DNA from: Pseudoscleropodium purum
Taxonomy: Eukaryota > Streptophyta > Bryopsida > Hypnales > Brachytheciaceae
NCBI GenBank assembly: GCA_963969395.1
Contig: OZ017804.1
Span: forward strand, 21,266,001-21,330,000
Direction: 5' to 3'
Length of the DNA: 64,000 bases
Of the stretch, positions 32,308 to 43,640 are shown piece by piece (the first letter of the stretch is position 1; the number at the start of each line of letters is the position of its first letter). The position numbers were made by a program, and so were the translations under genes. The notes below the pieces were generated by a model. It made no database searches. It was not told where the DNA came from and saw only the letters and a program-made list of their open reading frames with translations.

Positions 32308-35300
32308 AATAGGGTAGAAACCCACATATTGTAATTAATAAACATGTTAGTAGAAACTCCCCGATTATCTACAACCATTTATGCAATGAGACACAATTTG
32401 GGTAAATTAGTCCAAGGAAATTTTGTGAGAATCCTTAGGTAGATTTCTCAAGATAGGTTTCAATTTTTCCATTCCATCAACGAAATAGTAGAAAGTCCAA
32501 TTATTAGTTTATAGGTGGAGAAACTCAAAATAGAGCAATGAAGGGCATCTACAACATAAGTATGGTGATTTGAAGTAAGAGTCATGCCAAGAGTTCAATA
32601 GTGCAATTGCTTTGCCAAAATTTCCGTTTGTATGGAAGATTTCTTGTTCACCAAAAGTTAAAGAATATAACAAGATTTGTATTTCTTTTCCACATGTAAA
32701 AGGTAAGAATATAAACTTAGATATCTCTTGAGGAATTCCATAAGAGGTTCACCAAAAAAAAATTTGTTTTTTTTAATCCTCCAAAGATTTTTTTCCAAGC
32801 CGTCAACTGCCAAAAGTCAATATGGTAAATTCATGGAAACTACCTTGGATGCAGTAAAATCTCACTAAAAATTAATATAGTAACTTTTATATTTATAAAG
32901 TACCTCTACAAATTTCACAACATTTCAATAGCAAGAAGTGCCAAAATTAGTAATATCTTCCAAAATCAACAAATTTGAAGATCAATTTTGGAATTGACCA
33001 ACATATTGGAAGCACACAAAGTTGGAATAAAACAAATTTATGATCTTTTTCTTACTTTCTTAAACCTACTTAGAAGGCTAGGCTAGTTACGTTTGATTAA
33101 AAATGTAAATTTTAAAACTTGGATTTTTACCTCGTTTTGAAATTCCAGTCGCCGCTAGAATTTTTTGAGTTTTTAAATTAGAAAAAGTAGATGAGGGGTC
33201 CTTTAAATTGTAAATGACCTTTTGAATCCATTGGCGCAATCCGGTTGTGATTTGGAACATTTTTCCAAAAGTTAGAGTGTAGGTTCAATGTAAAAAGTGA
33301 AAATGAAGGTTTTAGGATGAAAATCTTTAAATGATAAGATTACCAAAGTTAAAGAGAGGGAGGTGAGGGTTTTTGGAAGAGTATATAAGTACCCTCTTCT
33401 CTCCAAAACACCCCTGTAGATTCATTTTAGAACCGTATCATTTCATTTTGGGTTCATTTGGTTGGCCATGAGTCATTTTGAGCCACGTAGCTAAAATTGT
33501 GTTTTTGAAGCAATTTTTCTTCCATTGTCGTTGTGTTTTGAGCTTTCTTTGAAAGACATTGGGGTCCTTTCAACCTTGGCTTGTGTATGTGTTTGATTGT
33601 ACAATTATTACTAAGTTGTTTGGGTTTTTGTTATGGTTGGATTTGGTTGTATTAATCCTAGAAACACCCTTCACCGTACCTTAACAATGCCGCTTTAGTG
33701 GGATTCTAGTGTATGTTGTGAATGCTAAATTTCTAAGTGAGAAATTCCTTCATTGTAAAATCCTTTAGATTTTGGAAGTGCTTGTATTAACTTGCTTGTT
33801 TATTGTTCTTAAACTAACAAGTGTGGATACTAACTCTTTGCTTTAATACGGTTGTGTATTTTGACAATTTTGGGATTAGTTGTGTATTTGTGGTTTTGTA
33901 TAGTATGGCAAAGCTTTGGCTTTGGTGTTTTTGAAGTTTTTTCCTGACATGGTGAAACTTTAATTTTTCGAAAATAAAATTTTGGATGTTTACAAAAATA
34001 TGGCAAAACTTTGGCCCTGAAAGATTTGAAAGTGAGAGCATTTAGTGTGTTTTTAGAAAGGACAATAAAGCTTTGAACTTAGAACTAAGAAAATATTTTT
34101 TGAGTGCTTAGAAAGAGTTTTGTAAGTAGTTGATACGAGCATTTTATCATAAGCTTAGATTGCAATTTGTTAAAAAGAAAACAGACACAAATTGTGATTT
34201 CTAGAAGATAGTTGCGAAAACTTTGGGAGTTGCTGAAATTGCTAGAAAGGTGCTGTAATTTGATGTAAGATTTTTTTAAGGTTACATTTTTAATAATTTA
34301 GAGTGTTAGGAATTATTTATGCTTTACAAAAATAGCAAAACTATCAACAACTAACAAACTAAAAAAAAGTTACAAAGGTTTGAATTTTTGTATTGAAATG
34401 AGTTGTGGTTTCATTTGTAGTTGTCAATGTTTTCATAGTGTTGGCAGAGCTTGACAGAAGGTGAGAGAGTGAGTGAAGAAATTTCTTGAGAAACTTTTTA
34501 TATTTAGGAAACTTTTCAAGAAGATTTTTGCATTTAAAAACCCTCTCAAGAGGCTTTTTTTATATTAAAAAAACTTTTTTATGAGGCTTTTACTACTTCA
34601 AAAGCTTATAGCATTTAAGAATTGTCCTAATTAGTGACTACAAATTAAGGCCGAAAGTTAAGGTAGGTAGAATGGTAAGTCAAGTCTATTTTGAATCCAT
34701 AATTCTATAATAGAAATGTAGAGGTTTCCAAAAACATAGAATACATAAAAATTAGAGTTAAAATGATAAAAATATGCGCGGATGGTTTAATGACAATATT
34801 GGCTAAAATTTAGCAATTCTCATCCAGAAAGAACAAGAATGGAAAAATTGGAAGTCATGAAAATTTAAAAGTCAAAGGAAGAAGTAAAAGTTCATTCCAA
34901 GTTGCTTATTAGGAGTGTCATGGGAGGCGCATGGGCTTCGATTCCGCAATGGGTGGCATTTGCGGAGTCGTGGAGGTGTCAAAGGAGGTTTGGAGCACCT
35001 GAAACGTCCACGAAGTCGCGGCATCTCAATTGGGACTTCAAACCCCTTGACCTCTACGTGGAGGTTTTGGAGATTCATCTTTTTCAAGTTGAGTCTCCCA
35101 TGTGATGGAATGAGAGGCGTTTGCCTCAGATTTCTATTCTAGCATGTACACATTCTTTAAGAATGATGTAGACTTGACTTTGTGGTATTTGTGAGGGTAT
35201 TTTTAGCTTCTTTAGGAGCTTTTCCTCACCAATTATTACTTGAAAAAGATGTCATTATGTTTGTGGGTGTTTACATAGTGAATTTCTACACCTAAACTAG

Positions 35301-36502
35301 TGAAGAAAATGGTTTTTAGAGTGTTTTTGAGGAGTTTCTTGTGTGCTGGAATTGCAAGAGGAGCTCAAGTTTGGACCTCATAGCCACAGGAATAGGTGGT
35401 TTTGAATGTGGAAATAGGTCATGGGCTCATATTAGTAAACTAGAAGCATTATTAGGCCTATTTTAGAGGTTAAAACTCATGTGTTAGCAAAAAAGGGCCA
35501 ATGAGGCTCTTATAAGGGTATCACACTTTTAGGGAATAGTAATTGTCTCTTTCTGCAAGATGTGCGGTGCTTGAAATGAGAGAGACACCCGTGTGCTGGA
35601 GTATGGTGTTTTGAGCTTTGGTTAGGAATTGTGAAGGGGCGTATATTCTCGTATCAATTCGATCATTGTGTCTGAAGATGCGTGGTGTAAGGGCTAGAGT
35701 TCAAAACGGAAGCTCAATGGCTGTGAACCATGGAGGCAAATTTCAAATTATAACTTCTATGGGTATATCGAGGTTGTGGTTAGCTAAATCTAAAGAAGAG
35801 TTCGGATTTTGTTGCAACGAATGGAGTGGTGCGGTTCTTTCTAGTGATGTTTGAACTGTTCGATTGAGTTTGCTCATGATGGGACATGTCGTTTGAATGC
35901 ATTTTTGATTGCAATGTATGGGGAATGGGCTAGGCGTCAAAGGGCCTATTTACTAGACGGTGATTTTTAGGTCAAGATCTAGAATTAAAATCGTATCGGG
36001 GTTGTAGAATAGATCAGTAAAGCAAATTCGATACAAAAACGCTCTAGATTCACATTCTTAGAGGAATTAGTTCCGTTTGAGGAATGGATGTAAATTCTTG
36101 GATGGTGATTTACTCTTTAGGAGATCGGGCTAACTGAATCAAGTTGCATATTTTCTAGTTGCGAGTTATGTATTGAGTTTTTGGAATCAAAAGTGATGGG
36201 CATCTTTGAAGCTGTGCATTTGCGGTTAGGTGGTTGTAAGGCATGGACTTGGTGCTCAGTGGACTCTTGCTTAGAGGACTTTTGCTTGGTGGGCTGTCGG
36301 TAGAACCTCCATCAGCAAAGTCATAGTGACGTTGGGATTCATATTCACAAACTGAATTCAAGTTGCATGGACTAGGAGCATGCATTAACAAGGACTAAGT
36401 ACGAATTTGTGGGATCACACCAGTCTAGTTGTTGTGTGATGGATTTAGCAACACAACTTGAAACTGAAAGTTAGGCAGCTGGAATTAACAGCAAGCAATA
36501 GT
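32308..36502. other. AT-rich region without recognised genes
   Basis: No protein domain was recognised on either strand. A GC-richer patch at 34915-35110 contains short imperfect inverted repeats (CATGGGAG / CTCCCATG), and 35570-36420 has only short open frames. Promoter-like sequence occurs near 33382. Confidence 0.5.
33382..33389 (+). promoter_or_regulatory. possible TATA box
   Basis: TATATAAG is followed by CCCTCTTCTCTCC, a plausible plant or retroelement core promoter. No downstream gene was recognised, so it may be a remnant of an LTR. Confidence 0.25.
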
Positions 36503-37083
36503 CCCGAGGAGATCACTTAGAGTGTCCATTAGAAACTACGTGCGATAAGATTTTTGACCCCCTATTTTATGTCCTAAAATTTAAATAAATGGAAAGAAAA
36601 AAATATGAAGAGATTCCTCTACTTTGAAAATTTATATTGTGAATTATTGGTATTTTTCTTTGTTAATTATAATTAGTTATAAATTTTTTAAGAAAAAAGA
36701 TGCACTATAGAGCTGAAAATAACTTTCACACCCCTATTTTATATAAGAAAAAATTGTCTAAAAAATAAACAAAAAATTGCTATAAATAACTCTTTATTGA
36801 AAGTTAATTACCCTTAAATAATAATGCAATGGTCATCTAAATGTATTCTCTATAAATATTTGAGTTGAAAAACATGCCATTTCAGTTCATTTTTCAACTT
36901 CTTCTACAAATCATTTCATAAGTTATTTGAATTGGAAATTTTCAGCAATAGAAATCTAGTCATTGTTAATCTAAGTTCAAAATTTTAGGTTGAAATTATA
37001 ATTTATCAAAAAGTATATAGGGGTCCAAAAAATCACATTAACGCACGTCGTATGTTATGGATTTACTAAGTGATCTCCCCGGG
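36503..37083. mobile_element. MITE-like element with long TIR and 8-bp TSD (581 bp)
   Basis: The ends read CCCGAGGAGATCACTTAG (left) and CCCGGGGAGATCACTTAG (right, reverse complement). Similarity continues discontinuously about 70 bp inward through CGTGCG and GACCCC blocks. GCAATAGT flanks both sides (36495-36502 and 37084-37091). The 8-bp duplication suggests hAT; the long terminal repeat would also suit a Mutator-like element. The centre is AT-rich and noncoding. Confidence 0.8.
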
Positions 37084-38467
37084 GCAATAGTACTATGGTT
37101 AGAAATTTGTTGTTGGACTTTGATGCAAAGAGAAAAGAGCAAGTTTTCTTCCGTTCGGTTTGTTTGGCCCGGCAAAGCTCAAGTCCAAAGAGACACAGTC
37201 TCAAACATTGTTTGACAATGATTGGAACTTTGGATCTTCGAAATTCAAGCCTATGTCAAGAGGAGTCATTGATTGCTTTGATAGTCAACAATCTTTAGGG
37301 AGGATTTTTGAACTTTGCAGGGCAATTGAAGAAGGCTTTGCTGTTTCACTCTTTGTAGTTTTACGGTAAAGTTTCAAACCCTATTTTGTGAGGTTCAAGC
37401 AATGAACAGACCAGCAGGTGGCCGAGGAGTGATGACCGGTGGTCACCAGTCATTATAGGTGTGGTAACTGGTTTAGCCATTCATCTAGAATTCGTAGCCT
37501 TAAGGCCCATTTTTTGTATGAAACAAAAACAAACAAAGAAAAACGACAAAGAAAATTTAACTTTCCTTAGGAGTTCAATTAAGAAGTTTGAGTGTTGATT
37601 GGAGATGTTAAGAGATCTAGGGGTAGTTTAGGGCCTCTTCTACTATTATTGTAGAAGGTTTTTGGAGCACCTTTGGACTTCAATTACTCATGACTAACGA
37701 CAGTATAGGCCTACTTATCATTACTACAAGAGCACAAGTGATTACTCAATGTAACCATGGTAATCCTTATACCCACCTAAAAAAAAACATTGAGTTTAGA
37801 CCCATGTAAAGTTGCTTGAGAGGGCACATTTTGCAACCACTTTACTATGATTTCTTCATGAGCATATGCCGATTCAAGGGTTGCAATATTATAGCAAAAA
37901 GCAATGAACTTGGTGGCACAAGGACTTAGTTCGAGCTCAGGAGGGTACTGTGGAGGGGCTCAAAGTAGTGACTCATTGGCTATTTTGCGAGCTTACACCA
38001 TTCATCACTTGCAAGGAGTAGGATACCGATCGTGACAAGATTCTTGAGGACTACTTATGTGCGCAAACTGTTGACAAAGTGATGGGCGTGATAGTACGGG
38101 TGGAGAGGCGTTACACCAACAAATCCCACTTATTGGAGGATTGAGCTAAGGCTCAAGGCATTAGCGATAGAGATAGTTTGAGGATGAGAGTATTCTAGTT
38201 GCTTGTGTGTATCTTGACCACGATTGTATGACAATTTTTGCACTTTGTTCTAAGTTTGATAGTGGGAGAGTAGAGTTACACTAGCAGTTATAAGCTAGGT
38301 CTTGTGTGGGGTGTATTTGGTGGAGTGTGTGCTAGTCACCATCTATATATGCAAGTTTAGCGTTGATGTCCTAATTTGGCTCAGTTGTTCTAGTATGACA
38401 TGCTATTGTCTTTTCTATGGTCTTTAGTTTTGGTTTGTGATGGTGGTTTGGACCATGTGGTATCGCC

Positions 38468-40709
38468 ATGGGTAAGGGCACAGCTAAGCCCTTCACACTA
38501 TTATCACTTGATGAAGTGGAAGGCAAAGTCACTCAAACCAATGTGAGTGGAGAGGACCTACAATATATTCTTCAGTCTTTTCAAAGCTTGCAGGTGGGAT
38601 CACCTAGTAGACCATCAAGACAAGACCAAGTCCAAGAGTTTTCTGCACCTTTTCTATTATCACCTTTGGCTCGAGACCGCATGGAAGTTTAGCTACAAAA
38701 AGCTCTAGGTACAAAGATATTTAGTGCCAAAGTTGTAAAGTTTTGGACTCAACAAGGTGGTGTTCGCATTATTCGTGAGCAATGTCTTTAGAGACCCATG
38801 ATTGAGGCTCCGTTGTATCGAGCTAGAGGGAAAGTGGAAGTGGTTGACTTGGTCATTCCTCATGTCACTATGATATCGAGAAACGAGGGCCAACGACGAA
38901 GGGTCATTAGGCACGTTTTCTTTGGGCACATTGACCTACCAACCTTTTCATTGATCTTTATGGAGTTTCAAGCCCAAGGGTATTTATTTCATACTACTTG
39001 GTAGTGGGAACAAGGGTGGTGGTTGGAGAGGGCATCTAGTATTTGGGGTGCACTAACTTTTGGCTTCATTCATTACAAAGTACTATGTACCATTTACTTT
39101 GATGTCATTATGGATAAGTACAAGGCATGGCAATATTATTCATAAATACAAATCTAGATTCACCTCAGCAAATGGAGTATACTAGGAGTGGTATACCATT
39201 TGCAAGTGTTAATATTCCACAACCATTGGAGATTGGTGGGATTGTGCCAATTCAACCTTGGAGCTAATAGCCTTTCATTGGTACGTGAAACTCTAGTGAA
39301 TTAATACTAAAGTCAAGTGAAGAGCAAGTAGATTGGGTGGAAGAGACTCAAGTGATGATGGTGAAGATTTTCACGTCAATGTGGTGAACCACAAGGTAAG
39401 GCTTTCTTACTTTGAATTGATTTTCACTTGGGATGAGATGGCTTCACCTTATAGAGGTGCAAAGTGCAAGGTACAACAATTTTCCGGTGCCAATGGACCT
39501 ATGGAGGTTGATGATTTTTGAAGAGAGTTCACCATGTAGTGTGAACTCTAGAAATCACGCAAAACAAGTTTTAATCCATACATGGTATGGAGGGCATTAT
39601 TTGGATGCCTTGAAGGGGCTCCACTTTTAGATTATAGGGAATTTGAGCTTGCTTATTCCATGGAGATTCTAGCATGGTGGAATTATTATACTCCAAACTA
39701 TGCCGATGTATGGAAAGGGGGCCTAGCGTTGTGGTACTAGCTAGCAAAGGGAAGAAAGAAGAAGGGGGTGCAAGCATGGAAGGCTCTGAGGTCATTGTGA
39801 CCACTACCACTATATAAGTGGCAAAACCACCACCTTTCAACCCCATTGTATGATTTTCATGCAACTGTAGCAAGACTATCATGGCCAACAGGCGGACAAA
39901 ATGAAGTCACTTTGCACGTTTGTATGCAGAAGTGAAGAGTCATTATGAGAGGCGCATTCGAGATTGAAGTAGATAATTTTTGCTACACATGGAGTGATTG
40001 AGTAGCAAGCTATTTAATACTAGAATAGTATTTTGGACAAAGAGTTGACAACTCTTGTTCGTGGTGAAGCATTAAGGTTAGGTGTACTGCCAACCTTAAG
40101 GTATGTTTTTGAGACCTCTGAGAGAATTGAGATCAATCTCTTGGAGGAAAAGGCCTCTATGGGGTTCTTGCAAAAAGAAGAAAAACTACCGGAGAAGACC
40201 AAAGCTGCCAAGGTTAGTATTCTAGCTAATATGGGAGATGCAGATATTACATGTTTTGATTGTGGAGGTACTGGTCATCATTGTTGGGATTGCAAGAAGA
40301 TGGCCAAGAAGAACTGCCCAAGGTTGGTGGGTTCTACTCTCGTTGCGACATCAAAGGTCATGGAGAGGCTAGTTGCTGGAAAATATATCTAGAACTTAAG
40401 TCCAAGGGCACCAAAGATGCCAAGGGAAGTGAATCAAGAGAAGCCAAACTCACGAGAGGAGAGAAGAAATTGTGGAAGGTACAATTCACAGAATTGGAAA
40501 CCAAAATGGTGGCAATGAGTGCCACCACTGAGGCAAAGGGGTTCTCTTCACAAAAGACTACGATGTCTTTTTATGCTAAAGAGGGTGAGTACATGTTGTG
40601 TGGCATGGTGGACCCCCATGAGACACCAATGGATGCTTATGCATTGACACAGAGTAAGACCGTGGTGCATGATGCACCACGAGGGGCAAGTTTGGGGTTG
40701 AATCTATAA
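38468..40709 (+). pseudogene. gag-like region with CCHC zinc knuckle
   Basis: Starts MGKGTAKPFTLLSLDEVE and continues through stops in several frames. A perfect CX2CX4HX4C knuckle is at 40252-40293 (CFDCGGTGHHCWDC). A second, with its first cysteine lost (RCDIKGHGEASC), lies just after it in another frame (about 40333-40375). Gag nucleocapsid knuckles bind element RNA. Multiple stops and frameshifts are present between 39000 and 40030. Confidence 0.65.
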
Positions 40710-41174
40710 CGAGGAGAGGCCAACTGTCAAGTACGGCTACTGGAATCATTTATATTAGCATATGTAGTGCCTACTTCATCTAAGGTTTCACTAGTTCAAA
40801 ACTCTAGTAGTTGTCGTGCTACACAGGTCAACCATGTGGGTGGCAAAGGTGTGGATACCCTATTTGATGCAGCCACCGCAATTTGTGAAGCTCCATTATT
40901 TTCTGCATCTATGATTTCACACTCACAATTTAGTGCGGCTATAGTGTTCCAATTGATGGCTACCATGTGTGAGAGTGGCACCTCATCAATTGGCGCCATG
41001 TAAACTGTGCTTGAACTAAATATGGCAACTAGTAGGGATTGGACTAAGTTGGGGGGCCTTTTATCAACAGTCGCTCAGTTGAAGACCATGCCAACATGTC
41101 CAGCAATAGAGTGGTCATCCATTACTTTAAGAGTAGTGGTTCTTGACAACTTTCAAGATATTTTTTAACTAGTT

Positions 41175-41549
41175 GGGCCCAAAAGAAGAGTTTTTGCACC
41201 TCAACAGATACTATTGGATTCTGGTGCACAACCCTTGATGCTAGGTGAATCAACAATTGAAGGCTTGGATTTGACTAAGGGTACGTTGGAAACATGTCCT
41301 TAGATGATTAGTACTTCTATGGGAGGGACAAAGCAAGCAAATGGCATCACAAGGAGTGAGTTGACACTACGACTTCATTGTGATGATGTTGAGGATGCTA
41401 GTTTCATGAAGGTAAAAGCCATAGTTATAGAGGTCAAATTGTATGACGTATTAGTAGGGGCTATGGTATTATATCCCATGGGTTTCACCTTAGACTTTGG
41501 GGAGGAGATGGCATCATATAGACCAGAATGGCAAGCAAGTGATGGGTGA
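41175..41549 (+). pseudogene. retroviral-type aspartic protease domain
   Basis: In one frame, RRVFAPQQILLDSGAQPLML carries the DSGA active-site motif (Asp codon 41217-41219), and further on YDVLVGAMVLYPMGFTLDF provides the flap/C-terminal part. One stop occurs at 41301. This is the polyprotein-processing protease of the gypsy element. Confidence 0.7.
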
Positions 41550-41852
41550 AAGGCTCAATTGCTAGCTTGTTCCATTTGAGTTTTTACTGGTAATTTGGCC
41601 AATCTCTATTGCTTTTTTTGGCTTGTAGTAGAAGGCCAACTTTGGTTTAAAGAGGATTTTGAGAATCCTCCTATCATCTCCGCACTTACCAACGTCAAAG
41701 AAGAAAAATGTATTGACATTTTAGAAGTTGGGGGCGATGTATTATATCAACTAGGGGTGAAATCGGCATGGGAGAGTACTGACATGCTACAACATGCTGT
41801 AGGGACTGTAATCCAAGAGGCATGGCAACAATCTTTGCTACCACAAGATGAA

Positions 41853-42496
41853 GGTGGAGGTGAGGAGGATGCTAGTCCACCTCTATATACTTCCACGATC
41901 CATTGGAAGCCGCTAGACAAAGGTGAAACACTTTTGGAATTGTTTGGTGATATTGGTACTAGATTCATTGCCATGTTGTAGGCAGGTATGAAGGTGAAAT
42001 GTTATATGTACATGGACAATGACGACACGGCATGACAAGTAGCCAAGCGTCATACTCGGCAATTGCACCAAGCTTTTCCATTATTATTGAGCACCAATGC
42101 TATCAAGACCGCATTTTCTGCACTATCAAGTGACATTTCTTTGATTTTGTATGATGATATTGTACGGATGGGAACTTTAGATTTAACAATTGCAGGGTGG
42201 CTATGTTAAGGTATGTCTATGGTAGGTAAGCAGAATGGCTTGAAGGATCATTGTTCTTTATAGTTTCATGACATGATGCGGGTGATACGATCTATTCAAA
42301 TATCTCAACCATATCCATTGGGATACATTATTAAAAGCATGCCCATGGTAATTACTTCACATACATGCATACTTGAAAGTATACACCACATCCATGAGAT
42401 TCTTGAAATTATAGTGTTATTGGATGTTGCTACAATGGAATCATGAGCTCATAGACCAAGGCTTTGGTGGACAAATATGGCACCACCAGAGTTATT
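41853..42496 (+). pseudogene. C5-cytosine methyltransferase-like domain inside gypsy pol
   Basis: Between protease and RT one frame shows methyltransferase motifs in order. These are LLELFGDIGTRF (motif I, SAM binding, 41931-41966), YMYMDNDDTA (motif II), DLTIAGWLC then a stop where Gln would follow the catalytic Cys codon 42204-42206 (motif IV, PCQ-like), PLGYIIKSMP (in place of an ENV-type motif VI), and AHRPRLWWTNMAPP (motif VIII-like). Five stops interrupt it, at 41979, 42030, 42207, 42255 and 42443. Cytosine methyltransferase domains captured by Ty3/gypsy elements have been reported in streptophyte algae; this looks like a relic of that class. The target-recognition part and the RT fingers appear deleted near 42500. 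Confidence 0.65.
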
Positions 42497-42501
42497 AAAT
42501 G

Positions 42502-43640
42502 GATCTCTAGTTGGGATATCACCAACTTGGTATTCGAGAAGGTAATAAAGGAAAAACGGGATTTTGGAGGATCGATGAGGATGGAAAGGACCGACTTTAT
42601 CAATGGAGGTTCCTTCCCTTTGGCTTGAAAAATGCCCCTACTGAGTTTCAGAGGGTCATGGATTGCATATTTTTGGGCTTGGATTTTGTGAAATGCTACA
42701 TTGATGACATCATAATCTACAACATGAATCAAAATCAACATAGAGCTCACTTGAAGGAGGTTTTTGCTAGATTGAGACTCCATGGCTTAAAACTGCATCT
42801 AAACAAATGCAAGTTTTATTATACTCGTGTAGAGTACTTCGACCACATGATATACCCTGGTGGATTGGATGTGATAGCCAACAAAGTGGAAGTGATGGTT
42901 TCTATACCAAGGCCGAAGGATTTGAGCAGATTGCGGGCATTTTGGAGATTGTGCAGTTACGATCAAAAGTTTGTCAAGACGTTTAGCACCATTGCAAAGC
43001 CATTGACCATGTTGACAAGGAATGATCAACCTTGGATGTAGGGAGATGAGCAAGAGGCCGCCTTTACACAATTAAAGGAGTGTTTATCATCAGCATCCAT
43101 CTTGAGGAGGTCAATTTCTGGCAGAACTTATCAATTGCACACGGATTGGAGCTCACTGGAGATTGGTGCAGTGTTGACTCAAATGGATGACAATGGTAAG
43201 GAGTTTGTGGTAGCTTATGCCAGTCGTTCCAACAACAATGCGGAGGCACAGTACAACTCTTATAAGGGGGAATGCTTGGCAGCGATTTGGGTCATTATCC
43301 ACTTTTGTTGTTGTTTATATAGTAACAAATTTTTGTTGGCTATAGACCACCAACCGTTGAAGTGGTTCATAGAATCCGAGAAGCTCGTTGGCAAGTTTGC
43401 ACAATGGGCCTTGATGCTAATGGAGTATGATTTTAAAGTTGTGCACCGTGCCGATTTGGTGAACATGGATGCTGACGGCTTAAGCCGTAATCCAAGTCTT
43501 AGCCAAGTAGACTTTATGGAGGCTCGTTGGCACTTGAAGGAGGGAGAAGATTCGTTACCAGGTTGGCATACCGCCACCTATTTGAGTTTGTTGGCGATGA
43601 TTGGAGATGTTATTGAGGAAACCATCGTGGCCATGGTGGA
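42502..43640 (+). pseudogene. reverse transcriptase palm and RNase H (gypsy)
   Basis: RT begins abruptly at DL*LGYHQLGIREGNK, the palm region; the fingers are missing. WRFLPFGLKNAPTEFQRVMD and YIDDIIIYN (YxDD at 42697-42708) follow. RNase H has LHTDWSSLEIGAVLTQ, LAIDHQPLKWF and HRADLVNMDADGLSR, a typical Ty3/gypsy end. Stops occur at about 42508 and 43039. The domain continues up to the GTGGA duplication at 43640 where element B copy 4 is inserted. Confidence 0.88.

Noticed and set aside
38458..38470. tRNA-Met primer binding site TGGTATCGCC marking the end of a 5' LTR
   Set aside because: Only the first seven bases match the usual plant site, and no matching LTR was found upstream or downstream. 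Kept only as a weak hint.
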